A DNA stretch of 5,551 nt, taken from an uncultured Acidimicrobiales bacterium. GTDB taxonomy: Bacteria; Actinomycetota; Acidimicrobiia; Acidimicrobiales; SZUA-35. The DNA is taken from contig CALJAE010000012.1 in the NCBI GenBank assembly GCA_938028175.1, forward strand, positions 1 through 5,551, in the 5' to 3' direction. The notes beneath the pieces were generated by a model. That model saw nothing but the letters and a program-made list of their open reading frames with translations. It was not told the DNA's origin and searched no databases. Below are positions 1 to 5,551 of the stretch, piece by piece. Each line of letters opens with the position of its first letter. Within the stretch, counting starts at the first letter, position 1. Made by a program: the position numbers and the translations under genes.

Positions 1-458
1 GGGACTTCCCTAGTCGCAACATTTAAACGGTAGGTGTAGTCGCCGTTATCGAGGCGTCCGGCTTCCCAGCTGCGAGTATCGACAATCTTATTAAACGTAT
101 CTACCTGGACTTTTTCTTCGATCTGGAATAGAAATTTCTGACTGAGGTATGCAGTGAAGATACCAAGGGTCTCAGAGACTACAAAGAGTCCAAGCCCAAA
201 CAAGGCTGCGATGTACAACAAAGTAGTCGTCTGCGAATGACGAGCTAGAAAGCCTGGAGCCTCAAGACCACCAAAAACATTGTCAGCCAAGATCTGCAAC
301 GGCCAAGGACCAGCCAAACCAATCAGCGCAGACAGAATCGTCAACCCCATCAGCGTTGCCAGCTGCCACTTAAACAGCTTTGCAAGATGCTCGACCCAAC
401 CACGCAAAGCACCAGGCGCAAGCTCGCCTTGATCTATGTTTTGGTAACGATCAGCCAC
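1..458 (-). CDS. ABC exporter-type transmembrane protein, N-terminal part (truncated by window edge)
   Basis: The first 152 codons, read leftward from 458, are open to the window edge. The protein has a short polar N-terminus (residues 1-30), a hydrophobic helix at about 33-57 containing G-P-W-P-L-Q-I-L-A-D-N-V, a second helix at about 79-103, then a charged amphipathic stretch (about 106-150) with N-G-D-Y-T-Y-R-L. This helix, PWPLQ..xDNV and GD..YRL order is typical of the membrane domain of ABC exporters (ABC_membrane family), which usually continue into a fused ATPase domain; that half lies outside the window. The substrate cannot be told. An in-frame TAG at 465-467 rules out an earlier start. 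I chose GTG at 456-458; TTG at 459-461 is possible. The Shine-Dalgarno-like AGGGG ends only 3 nt before the GTG, which is tight. The gene lies 38 nt after miaB on the same strand, so co-transcription is likely. Confidence 0.82.
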   Translation of the reverse strand, partial: MADRYQNIDQGELAPGALRGWVEHLAKLFKWQLATLMGLTILSALIGLAGPWPLQILADNVFGGLEAPGFLARHSQTTTLLYIAALFGLGLFVVSETLGIFTAYLSQKFLFQIEEKVQVDTFNKIVDTRSWEAGRLDNGDYTYRLNVATREV

Positions 459-496
459 CAACCCCTATCGGCGGCTCTGACAATGCATTTAGCTAG

Positions 497-1906
497 TTAA
501 GCGGCTTCTACAGTGATCTTTGTCTTATAGGTAGGCGAAGCAACTTTGCGGACGAGCTCGCCAAGCAGATACTGCTTGCGGGCTTCCGTTATTTTTACCT
601 CTACATAAGTGCCGGGCTTGAACTTCTCGACTGGGAAGTGCACCACTTTATTATGAACAGTGCGACCGGTTAAGAAGTTAGGGTCCTTCTTAGATGGCCC
701 CTCAACCACGACTTCTTCGGTTCTGCCGACCCTGGCTAGGTTCTTAGCTAGTGACGATCGATCAACAACAGTCTTCAGTCTCTTGTAGCGATCCTGAACT
801 ACATCTGGATCGCAGAATTTCTCAGTCATCTCAGCAGCTTCGGTTCCTGCACGTGGCGAGAATACGAATGTGTAAGCATTGTCGAACTCTGCCGCTGACG
901 CTATCTCGAGCGTTCGCTCAAAATCATCGTCGGTCTCACCAGGGAACCCGACAATAATGTCTGTCGATACAGCCAAGTCAGTGATTGTTTGTCTAGCTAG
1001 TGCCAGCTTCTCTAAGAACTTCTCTCCTGTGTAGCCACGATGCATGGCTGCAAGGATTGAATCTGAACCAGACTGAAGTGGGAAATGAAGATGAGGTACA
1101 ACTGTCGGGGTCTCTTCCATAGCTTGATACACATCGATATTCATATCCTTAGGATGCGGACTTGTATAGCGAACTCTCCGCACGCCTTCGATCGCACCAA
1201 CTTCTCTAAGAAGATCAGCAAACTTAGGGCGAATCTTTACATCTTGCCCGTCACGACGCTCTTGCAAACTAAGGTCACGGCCATACGAGTTAACGTTCTG
1301 ACCAAGAAGCGTTATCTCAGAAACACCAGACGCTGCCTGCACCTTGGCCTCTGCAACAATGTCTTCAACTGGGCGAGAAATCTCTTTACCACGCACCGAC
1401 GGCACAATACAAAACGCACAGTTATTATCGCAGCCAACCTGGATTGTTAGCCAAGCCATAAACTCTGATTCACGCTTTGCCGGCAATGCACTAGCAAACT
1501 CTTCGAAATCGTCAGAAGCTTCATCCCAAATCTCAGTGATCGGGCCATTGACTCTAGCTTCGCTCAGCAACTCGGTTGCACGGTGCACATTGTGAGTACC
1601 GAACACGACATCAACATGTGACGCCTTGTTCTGAATCAGATTTTTATCTTTCTGAGCTAGACAACCAGCAACAGCGATCTGTAAATCTGGCTTAGATTCT
1701 TTTAGCTCTTTCAGATTTCCTAGCGCACCGTAAAGCTTGTTGTCTGCATTCTCTCTAATACAACAAGTGTTTAAGACAATAACATCAGCGTCATCGGTGG
1801 CAGAAGTCTGCTCATAGCCGTCGGACTCTAATAACCCTGAAATTCTCTCAGAGTCGTGTTCGTTCATTTGACAGCCAAAGGTTTTGACCAGGTACTTTTT
1901 AGTCAC
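497..1906 (-). CDS. miaB: tRNA-2-methylthio-N6-dimethylallyladenosine synthase MiaB
   Basis: MiaB is a cytoplasmic radical-SAM enzyme that adds the methylthio group to i6A at position 37 of tRNAs reading UNN codons, stabilising codon-anticodon pairing. The 469-residue protein has all three family domains. The N-terminal methylthiotransferase domain carries the auxiliary 4Fe-4S cluster ligands Cys12 (in T-F-G-C-Q-M-N), Cys48 (in N-T-C-C-I-R) and Cys82 (in A-G-C-L-A-Q). The radical-SAM core carries the CxxxCxxC ligands Cys159, Cys163 and Cys166 in V-G-C-D-N-N-C-A-F-C, followed by P-S-V-R-G-K-E. A TRAM RNA-binding domain spans about 395-460. The TFGCQMNEHDSE opening and ordinary MiaB length favour MiaB over MtaB or RimO. 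The start is GTG at 1904-1906; an in-frame TAG lies two codons upstream, so it cannot begin earlier. AGAGG touches the start codon directly and pairs into a hairpin, so ribosome loading may depend on the pilin gene 19 nt upstream. No key residue is missing. Confidence 0.97.
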   Translation of the reverse strand: MTKKYLVKTFGCQMNEHDSERISGLLESDGYEQTSATDDADVIVLNTCCIRENADNKLYGALGNLKELKESKPDLQIAVAGCLAQKDKNLIQNKASHVDVVFGTHNVHRATELLSEARVNGPITEIWDEASDDFEEFASALPAKRESEFMAWLTIQVGCDNNCAFCIVPSVRGKEISRPVEDIVAEAKVQAASGVSEITLLGQNVNSYGRDLSLQERRDGQDVKIRPKFADLLREVGAIEGVRRVRYTSPHPKDMNIDVYQAMEETPTVVPHLHFPLQSGSDSILAAMHRGYTGEKFLEKLALARQTITDLAVSTDIIVGFPGETDDDFERTLEIASAAEFDNAYTFVFSPRAGTEAAEMTEKFCDPDVVQDRYKRLKTVVDRSSLAKNLARVGRTEEVVVEGPSKKDPNFLTGRTVHNKVVHFPVEKFKPGTYVEVKITEARKQYLLGELVRKVASPTYKTKITVEAA

Positions 1907-1922
1907 CCTCTAAGGATAGAGG
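1907..1922 (-). promoter_or_regulatory. Small hairpin between pilin stop and miaB start
   Basis: On the minus strand the sequence is CCTCTA-TCCT-TAGAGG: two perfectly complementary 6-base arms around a 4-base loop, extendable by one T-G pair. It fills most of the 19-nt gap between the pilin stop (1926-1928) and the miaB GTG (1904-1906). The 3' arm contains the only Shine-Dalgarno-like bases (AGAGG) and touches the start codon. No T-run follows, so it is not a standard terminator. A role in restraining or coupling miaB translation is inferred. Confidence 0.35.
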
Positions 1923-1925
1923 AGC

Positions 1926-2132
1926 CTATCGAATCCCGGCACTATCGAAACCAACTGAAATCTCAGTAGCGCTATTGTCTAGGCTGCCGCCAGTTTGACC
2001 ACCTAGCACCTGAATTGCCACGATAGTTGTGATAGAAATCAATGCAAACAGAAGAGCGTATTCGATAAGTCCGCCGCCGCGCTGAGTACTGCCCGAGCTA
2101 ACATCTCTTGAGTTTTTGAACTTTCGTAACAT
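1926..2132 (-). CDS. Flp/Tad-type pilin precursor (class IVb prepilin)
   Basis: This 68-residue protein has the layout of Flp pilins, the small subunits assembled by Tad (tight adherence) secretion systems. A basic hydrophilic leader (residues 1-19, with R3, K4, K6, R9, R18) ends in glycines. A prepilin-peptidase site of the G/xxxxEY type follows, with predicted cleavage after Gly19, which places Glu24 and Tyr25 at mature positions +5 and +6. One hydrophobic helix (about 22-43) comes next, then a short polar tail rich in Gly, Ser, Asn and Asp. The predicted mature length of 49 residues suits the family. The start is ATG at 2130-2132, with a modest GGA-containing ribosome site about 8 nt upstream. 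No Tad ATPase, TadB/C membrane protein or prepilin peptidase is in the window, so this is a lone pilin gene here. It could instead be a small single-helix membrane protein of another kind, but the GGGLIEY motif makes Flp the best reading. Confidence 0.8.
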   Translation of the reverse strand: MLRKFKNSRDVSSGSTQRGGGLIEYALLFALISITTIVAIQVLGGQTGGSLDNSATEISVGFDSAGIR

Positions 2133-2275
2133 TGTTGTTTCCGTTCACGAGCCCCCCAGCACCAGTTAGATCGACGAAAACCCTCAGTTACTTTAAGAAT
2201 TGTTCAAAAACCCACTATCTAGGGGTCGGAGGGATATTTCAACTAATATCTAGTTAGTTAACCAGGAAGGCGAAA
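2133..2275. promoter_or_regulatory. Divergent intergenic region between pilin and parC
   Basis: This 143-bp gap separates oppositely oriented genes, so it should hold a promoter for each. On the minus strand TTGAAA (plus coordinates 2237-2242) and GATAGT (2214-2219) are 17 nt apart and resemble a sigma-70-type pair, giving the pilin-miaB transcript a leader of roughly 75 nt. On the plus strand TAATAT (2244-2249) could be a -10 element, but no matching -35 is visible. The parC ribosome site AGGAAGG (2264-2270) lies 5 nt before its ATG. No small gene or RNA gene is seen here. Promoter assignment is by eye only. Confidence 0.4.
2241..2259. repeat. Short inverted repeat upstream of parC
   Basis: AACTAA (2241-2246) and TTAGTT (2254-2259) are perfect inverted arms around 7 bases. 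The site overlaps the possible plus-strand -10 and touches the -35 of the possible minus-strand promoter. It could be an operator or a weak mRNA hairpin, but a 6-base A/T-rich repeat can also arise by chance. Confidence 0.3.
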
Positions 2276-4693
2276 ATGGCACAAAAAGAGCAGCTTTTTG
2301 ACTTTGCGCGAGAAGTAATAGATGTCCCAGTCTCAGAAGAGCTCGGGGACTCGTTTCTCGCCTATTCATTATCAGTAATTACTTCCAGAGCGATCCCTGA
2401 CATCAAAGATGGCCTAAAGCCAGTTCAACGTCGAATCCTGTATTCGATGCGTGAGATGCGACTTTACCCCGAGAGACCACACCGAAAATGTGCTCACGTA
2501 GTCGGAAACGTAATGGCCAAGTACCACCCACACGGTGACGCTGCTATCTATGACACCCTGGTTCGCATGGGACAAGACTTCTCCCGCCAAATCACATTAG
2601 TTGACCCACAAGGTAACTTCGGAAGCCTCGACGACCCACCTGCCGCTTACCGTTACACAGAGTGTCGACTCACCGAAGCTGCACTAGATCTCTTAGGGGA
2701 AATAGATGAAGAAACCGTGGACTGGCGTGCTACTTACGACGGCGAAACTCAAGAACCCGCCTACCTCCCAGCGCTCCTTCCAAACTTGTTGGTCAATGGC
2801 ACATCGGGAATTGCTGTGGGTATGGCGACCTCGATGGCATCCCACAACTTGATCGAGTGTTTCGAAGCAATCAAACTCGTAATGGAGAAACGACGCCCCA
2901 AACCAACGACTGCTCAACTTATGAAAGTCATACCTGGCCCAGACTTTCCAACTGGCGGACAAATAATCGATACCGGCATCGCCGAAGCATTCGAAACAGG
3001 CAAAGGGTCGATAAGAGTCCGTGCCAAAGCAGAAGTAGTAAAACTCACACGAGCTCGACAAGGAATAGAAGTTACCGAACTCCCCTACCTGGTCGGCGCC
3101 GAGCGAGTTATCGCAAAACTTAAAGCGCTCCGAGATTCTGGCAGGATCACAGAAGTCTCAGATGTGAAGAACCTCTCTGACCGTAAGTCTGGGCTAAAGA
3201 TCTTGATCGAGTGCAAAACTAACGTCAACCCCGAAGCTCTTCTAGGAAAGCTCTACAAACTAACCCCACTCGAAGAAACCTTCGGAGTTAACAACGTAGT
3301 CCTAGTCGACGGGGTCCCGACAACAGTCGGCCTATACGAACTATGTGATGCATATATAAAGCACCGCCTCGACGTTATTGTCAGGCGAAGCCAATACCGG
3401 CTAAAGACTGCCGAGGCTCGACTCCACATTGTTGAAGGCTTGATTATCGCCATCGATAATATCGACCGAGTTGTGGCAATTATTCGAGGCTCTGAGAACT
3501 CAGGTGCAGCGCGAGAAGCCCTTATGGATGAACTAGGCCTGACTGAGGTTCAAGCTGAACATATCCTCGAGCTTAAGCTCAGACGACTAACCGCTCTTGC
3601 ATATGACGAACTAGTAATCGAAGCAGATGAGCTGAAGGCAAAGATCGCCGATCTCAAAAAGTTGTTGAAGTCTGAACCTCGACGCAAGAAACTCGTAATC
3701 TCTGAGCTTGCCGAAGTAGTTGAACGCTACGGAACACCCCGAAAGTCTGAGATAATCTCGGCCGACTCAATTGCATCCGAAGAAGAAATCGAAACAGCTC
3801 AACTAGCAGCAATCACAGACACCGAATGCATTGTCTCTCTAACTTCTTCGGGCTTGATTGGTCGTGAACCACTCGGACAATCTCAAAATCACTCAAACTC
3901 GAAACACGATGTTATTGCCAGAGCGTTAACGACCTCAACAGCAAAGTATGTGTATGGCATTACTTCAAAGGGCAGGATGCTTCGATGCCTGGCCGACGAC
4001 GTAACCGAAGTTGGCGGACGCACCCGAGGCAAAGACGCTAACTCAACATTTGGATGCGCTCGCGGTGAAGACGTAATAGGAATCTTTACGGGGAACGAAA
4101 CAAATGTACTGCTTGCATCGTCGTCTGGCCGAGCGAAACTTCTAGAAGCGAAAGCCTTAACCGAGCTGAGTTCTGGCAAGAATGTCATCAAGATGGAGTC
4201 AACCGAGACTCTGGTAGCGGCACATGAATCAAACCCAGGTGAAGACCTAGTCTTGGTGACCACGGATGCTCAAGTCTTACGCACTCAGGTAAATGAAATT
4301 TCAGTTCAAGGCCCAGGGGCCAGAGGCGTACAAGCAATGAAACTCAAAGGCCAAGCCGGGTTAGTAGGAGCCTATACATTCGATGCAAGTATCGACGACA
4401 CCATTATCGTTACGACTGACACCGGGACAGCTAAGTCAACGGCTATTGATGAGCTACCCACCAAGAAACGTGGGGGGTCAGGAATACGGTTGACGAAGTT
4501 TGGATCCGAGAAGCGACTAGTCAATGCGTGGGTTGGCGCCACAGACAGCGCTCTTTGCATCGTAGGCCAAGAAGACAACCCAACCAAGGCTGATAGTAAA
4601 CCGGGGCCGCTCAAGTTGAGATCAACAAAGCGAGACTCCAAGTGCTCGTCACCGGCTCGCCGTATCCTCTCAATCGGAACTAGGAGGTGGTAG
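2276..4693 (+). CDS. parC: DNA topoisomerase IV subunit A (ParC-type, type IIA topoisomerase)
   Basis: This is the DNA-cleaving and rejoining subunit of a type IIA topoisomerase, 805 residues. The breakage-reunion domain spans about 10-500. It contains the helix-turn-helix segment HPHGDAAIYD (84-93), the catalytic pair Arg126-Tyr127 in Y-R-Y-T-E-C-R, P-N-L-L-V-N-G-T-S-G-I-A-V-G-M-A-T (169-185), and the coiled-coil and dimer-gate segment near V-Q-A-E-H-I-L-E-L-K-L-R-R-L. A beta-pinwheel C-terminal domain follows (about 505-775), then a basic tail. I call it ParC and not GyrA because the first blade lacks the QRRGGKG gyrase box and has N-S-K-H-D-V-I there, and because V-G-A-E-R-V-I-A-K and Y-K-L-T-P-L-E-E-T-F-G-V-N-N-V resemble remembered actinobacterial ParC. 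A GyrA-box-like KKRGGSG does occur late (730-736), so GyrA annotation is possible. The start is ATG with AGGAAGG 5 nt upstream. It lies 2 nt before parE. Confidence 0.93.
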   Translation: MAQKEQLFDFAREVIDVPVSEELGDSFLAYSLSVITSRAIPDIKDGLKPVQRRILYSMREMRLYPERPHRKCAHVVGNVMAKYHPHGDAAIYDTLVRMGQDFSRQITLVDPQGNFGSLDDPPAAYRYTECRLTEAALDLLGEIDEETVDWRATYDGETQEPAYLPALLPNLLVNGTSGIAVGMATSMASHNLIECFEAIKLVMEKRRPKPTTAQLMKVIPGPDFPTGGQIIDTGIAEAFETGKGSIRVRAKAEVVKLTRARQGIEVTELPYLVGAERVIAKLKALRDSGRITEVSDVKNLSDRKSGLKILIECKTNVNPEALLGKLYKLTPLEETFGVNNVVLVDGVPTTVGLYELCDAYIKHRLDVIVRRSQYRLKTAEARLHIVEGLIIAIDNIDRVVAIIRGSENSGAAREALMDELGLTEVQAEHILELKLRRLTALAYDELVIEADELKAKIADLKKLLKSEPRRKKLVISELAEVVERYGTPRKSEIISADSIASEEEIETAQLAAITDTECIVSLTSSGLIGREPLGQSQNHSNSKHDVIARALTTSTAKYVYGITSKGRMLRCLADDVTEVGGRTRGKDANSTFGCARGEDVIGIFTGNETNVLLASSSGRAKLLEAKALTELSSGKNVIKMESTETLVAAHESNPGEDLVLVTTDAQVLRTQVNEISVQGPGARGVQAMKLKGQAGLVGAYTFDASIDDTIIVTTDTGTAKSTAIDELPTKKRGGSGIRLTKFGSEKRLVNAWVGATDSALCIVGQEDNPTKADSKPGPLKLRSTKRDSKCSSPARRILSIGTRRW
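4682..4687 (+). promoter_or_regulatory. Strong Shine-Dalgarno for parE inside the end of parC
   Basis: AGGAGG forms two consecutive arginine codons (residues 803-804 of ParC, just before Trp805 and the TAG stop) and lies 8 nt before the parE GTG at 4696-4698. It is the strongest ribosome-binding sequence in the window. It fixes the parE start, because no other ATG, GTG or TTG occurs in frame until Met94, which lies inside the ATPase core. Confidence 0.85.
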
Positions 4694-4695
4694 CA

Positions 4696-5551
4696 GTGCC
4701 AACAAAGAAGAAAGCTACCCCAAAGAAAAAGGCCACAAGCAAAGCAAAGCCTAAGACAGCCAAGAAAAAGACTGTTACTAAAAAGAAGGCTGCCCCAAAG
4801 AAAGCGGCTGCCAAAAAATCAGTTAAGAAGACAACTTCGGCAAAGAAAAAGACTGTTACTAAGAAGACACCAGCTACCACAAAGCGGTCGGCTAAGTCTT
4901 CTTCATCTAGCTACGACGCATCAAACATCCAAGTCTTAGAAGGCTTAGATGCTGTCAGAAAACGCCCCGGCATGTATATAGGTGGCACCGGCTCTCAAGG
5001 CCTACACCACCTACTATGGGAAATGGTCGACAACTCAGTCGACGAAGCTGCCGCTGGCTTCTGTTCACAAATCGATGTTGTGCTCCACAAAGATGGATCA
5101 ATCGAAGTAACCGACAACGGCCGAGGAATACCAATTGGCAAAAAGAAGGATGGCAGAACTGCACTAGAAGTGGTTTTCACCGAGCTTCATGCTGGTGGGA
5201 AGTTTGGCAGTGGCGCATACTCGGCATCAGGCGGTCTCCACGGTGTTGGAGCGTCGGTAGTCAACGCCCTGTCTTCGAAACTCGTGGCCGAGGTGACTAG
5301 AGATGGTGCAGTATGGCGAATGGTGTTCCTAGACCGAGCCCCAGGCAACTACACGCCGAGCGGACGGTTCAAAGCAGGTTCGAAGCTAGTCAAAATTGGC
5401 AAAGCCAAAAAGAATGAAAGCGGCACAAAGGTACGGTACTGGCCAGACCTAGATGTTTTTGATCCCGAAGCGGAGCTCGACTACTCAGAAGTTCGCGAAC
5501 ACGTCGCCAGAGTCTGCTTCTTGGTTCCTGGGCTTAATGTAAAACTTCATG
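4696..5551 (+). CDS. parE: DNA topoisomerase IV subunit B (ParE-type ATPase), N-terminal part, with lysine-rich extension; truncated by window edge
   Basis: This is the ATPase subunit that partners ParC; 285 codons are visible and the frame is open to the edge. Residues 1-72 form a low-complexity tail of Lys, Ala, Thr, Pro and Ser, with 28 lysines in the first 67 residues and no acidic residue before Asp74. The GHKL ATPase domain starts near 74. Visible motifs are V-R-K-R-P-G-M-Y-I-G (87-96), Glu109 and Asn113 in E-M-V-D-N-S-V-D-E-A (general base and magnesium-ligand positions), Asp140 in T-D-N-G-R-G-I-P (adenine contact), L-H-A-G-G-K-F (164-170) and the G-G-L-H-G-V-G lid (179-185). The transducer domain begins near 240 with G-T-K-V-R-Y-W and F-L-V-P-G-L. 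These last motifs, and pairing with ParC, favour ParE over GyrB. The transducer end and the TOPRIM domain lie beyond the window. The start is GTG, 2 nt after the parC stop, with AGGAGG 8 nt upstream, so translation is probably coupled. Confidence 0.94.
   Translation, partial: MPTKKKATPKKKATSKAKPKTAKKKTVTKKKAAPKKAAAKKSVKKTTSAKKKTVTKKTPATTKRSAKSSSSSYDASNIQVLEGLDAVRKRPGMYIGGTGSQGLHHLLWEMVDNSVDEAAAGFCSQIDVVLHKDGSIEVTDNGRGIPIGKKKDGRTALEVVFTELHAGGKFGSGAYSASGGLHGVGASVVNALSSKLVAEVTRDGAVWRMVFLDRAPGNYTPSGRFKAGSKLVKIGKAKKNESGTKVRYWPDLDVFDPEAELDYSEVREHVARVCFLVPGLNVKLH
4762..4862 (+). repeat. Internal direct repeat in the parE lysine-rich tail
   Basis: A 20-base sequence beginning AAGAAAAAGACTG occurs at 4762-4781 and identically at 4843-4862, a spacing of 81 bases or 27 codons. 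Both copies encode K-K-K-T-V-T-K in the same frame (residues 23-30 and 50-57). Identical synonymous choices over the repeat suggest recent duplication or slippage within the tail, so tail length may vary between strains. Confidence 0.75.

Noticed and set aside
1085..1450. 121-codon open frame on the plus strand
   Set aside because: It lies entirely antisense within miaB, which has complete, well-conserved motifs. The antisense protein has no recognisable domain.
1907..1922. Rho-independent terminator after the pilin gene
   Set aside because: The stem is only 6 bp, has no T-run on either strand, and abuts the miaB start codon.
2693..3061. 122-codon open frame on the minus strand
   Set aside because: It is antisense to the conserved ParC breakage-reunion domain. 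The composition is Cys/Phe-rich and unlike a real protein.
3889..4263. 124-codon open frame on the minus strand
   Set aside because: It is antisense to the ParC C-terminal domain and looks like a low-information shadow with no family features.
4590..4700. Frameshift at the end of parC causing its odd C-terminus
   Set aside because: The frame stays open to a stop 2 nt before a well-placed parE start with a strong ribosome site, so the end looks natural. I saw no conserved continuation in another frame.
4680..4880. Minus-strand frame encoding a very Phe/Val/Ala-rich peptide that could pass for a membrane protein
   Set aside because: It is the mirror of the AAG/AAA lysine codons in the ParE tail. 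The hydrophobicity is a by-product of that composition.
5016..5300. 94-codon plus-strand frame rich in Trp and Arg
   Set aside because: It is out of frame within the ParE GHKL domain, whose ATP-binding motifs are intact in the other frame.
2276..5551. Reading the pair as chromosomal gyrA and gyrB
   Set aside because: The first C-terminal blade lacks the QRRGGKG box, the motifs match remembered actinobacterial ParC/ParE better, and no dnaA, dnaN or recF neighbours are present. It is not fully excluded, because KKRGGSG occurs in a late blade.
1..5551. CRISPR array, insertion sequence, tRNA or rRNA gene, phage or defence cassette
   Set aside because: No regularly spaced repeats, terminal inverted repeats, transposase motifs or RNA-gene signatures were seen. 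The only direct repeat noted is the one in the ParE tail.

Overview
This 5.55 kb window is a piece of bacterial chromosome with balanced base composition (about half GC by eye) and dense coding. It holds five protein genes in two divergent groups. The ParC/ParE-type topoisomerase IV pair and the MiaB variant with an N-T-C-C-I-R-E-N-A motif look actinobacterial to me. Given the moderate GC, a marine Acidimicrobiia-like lineage is a reasonable guess, but this is inference from remembered family features and not a search result.

Left half, minus strand, read right to left from about 2132 to 1: a small Flp/Tad-type pilin precursor (1926..2132), then miaB, the tRNA methylthiotransferase (497..1906), then the start of an ABC exporter-type membrane protein that runs off the left edge (1..458). 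The gaps are only 19 and 38 nt, so the three could be one transcript. A small perfect hairpin fills most of the first gap and abuts the GTG start of miaB.

Middle, 2133..2275: a 143-bp divergent intergenic region that must carry the promoters for both groups. I see one plausible minus-strand promoter and a short inverted repeat close to the plus-strand start.

Right half, plus strand: parC (2276..4693, complete) and parE (4696..5551, truncated by the right edge). They are separated by 2 nt, and a strong Shine-Dalgarno for parE sits inside the last codons of parC. Together they would make topoisomerase IV, the ATP-driven type IIA enzyme that unlinks replicated chromosomes. The most unusual item is a lysine-rich, histone-H1-like tail of about 70 residues at the N-terminus of ParE, facing a shorter basic tail at the C-terminus of ParC.

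No RNA gene, insertion sequence, CRISPR array, phage gene or defence system is visible. There is no gene-free stretch over 300 bases. I found no convincing undescribed system; the findings below concern unusual details of housekeeping genes.
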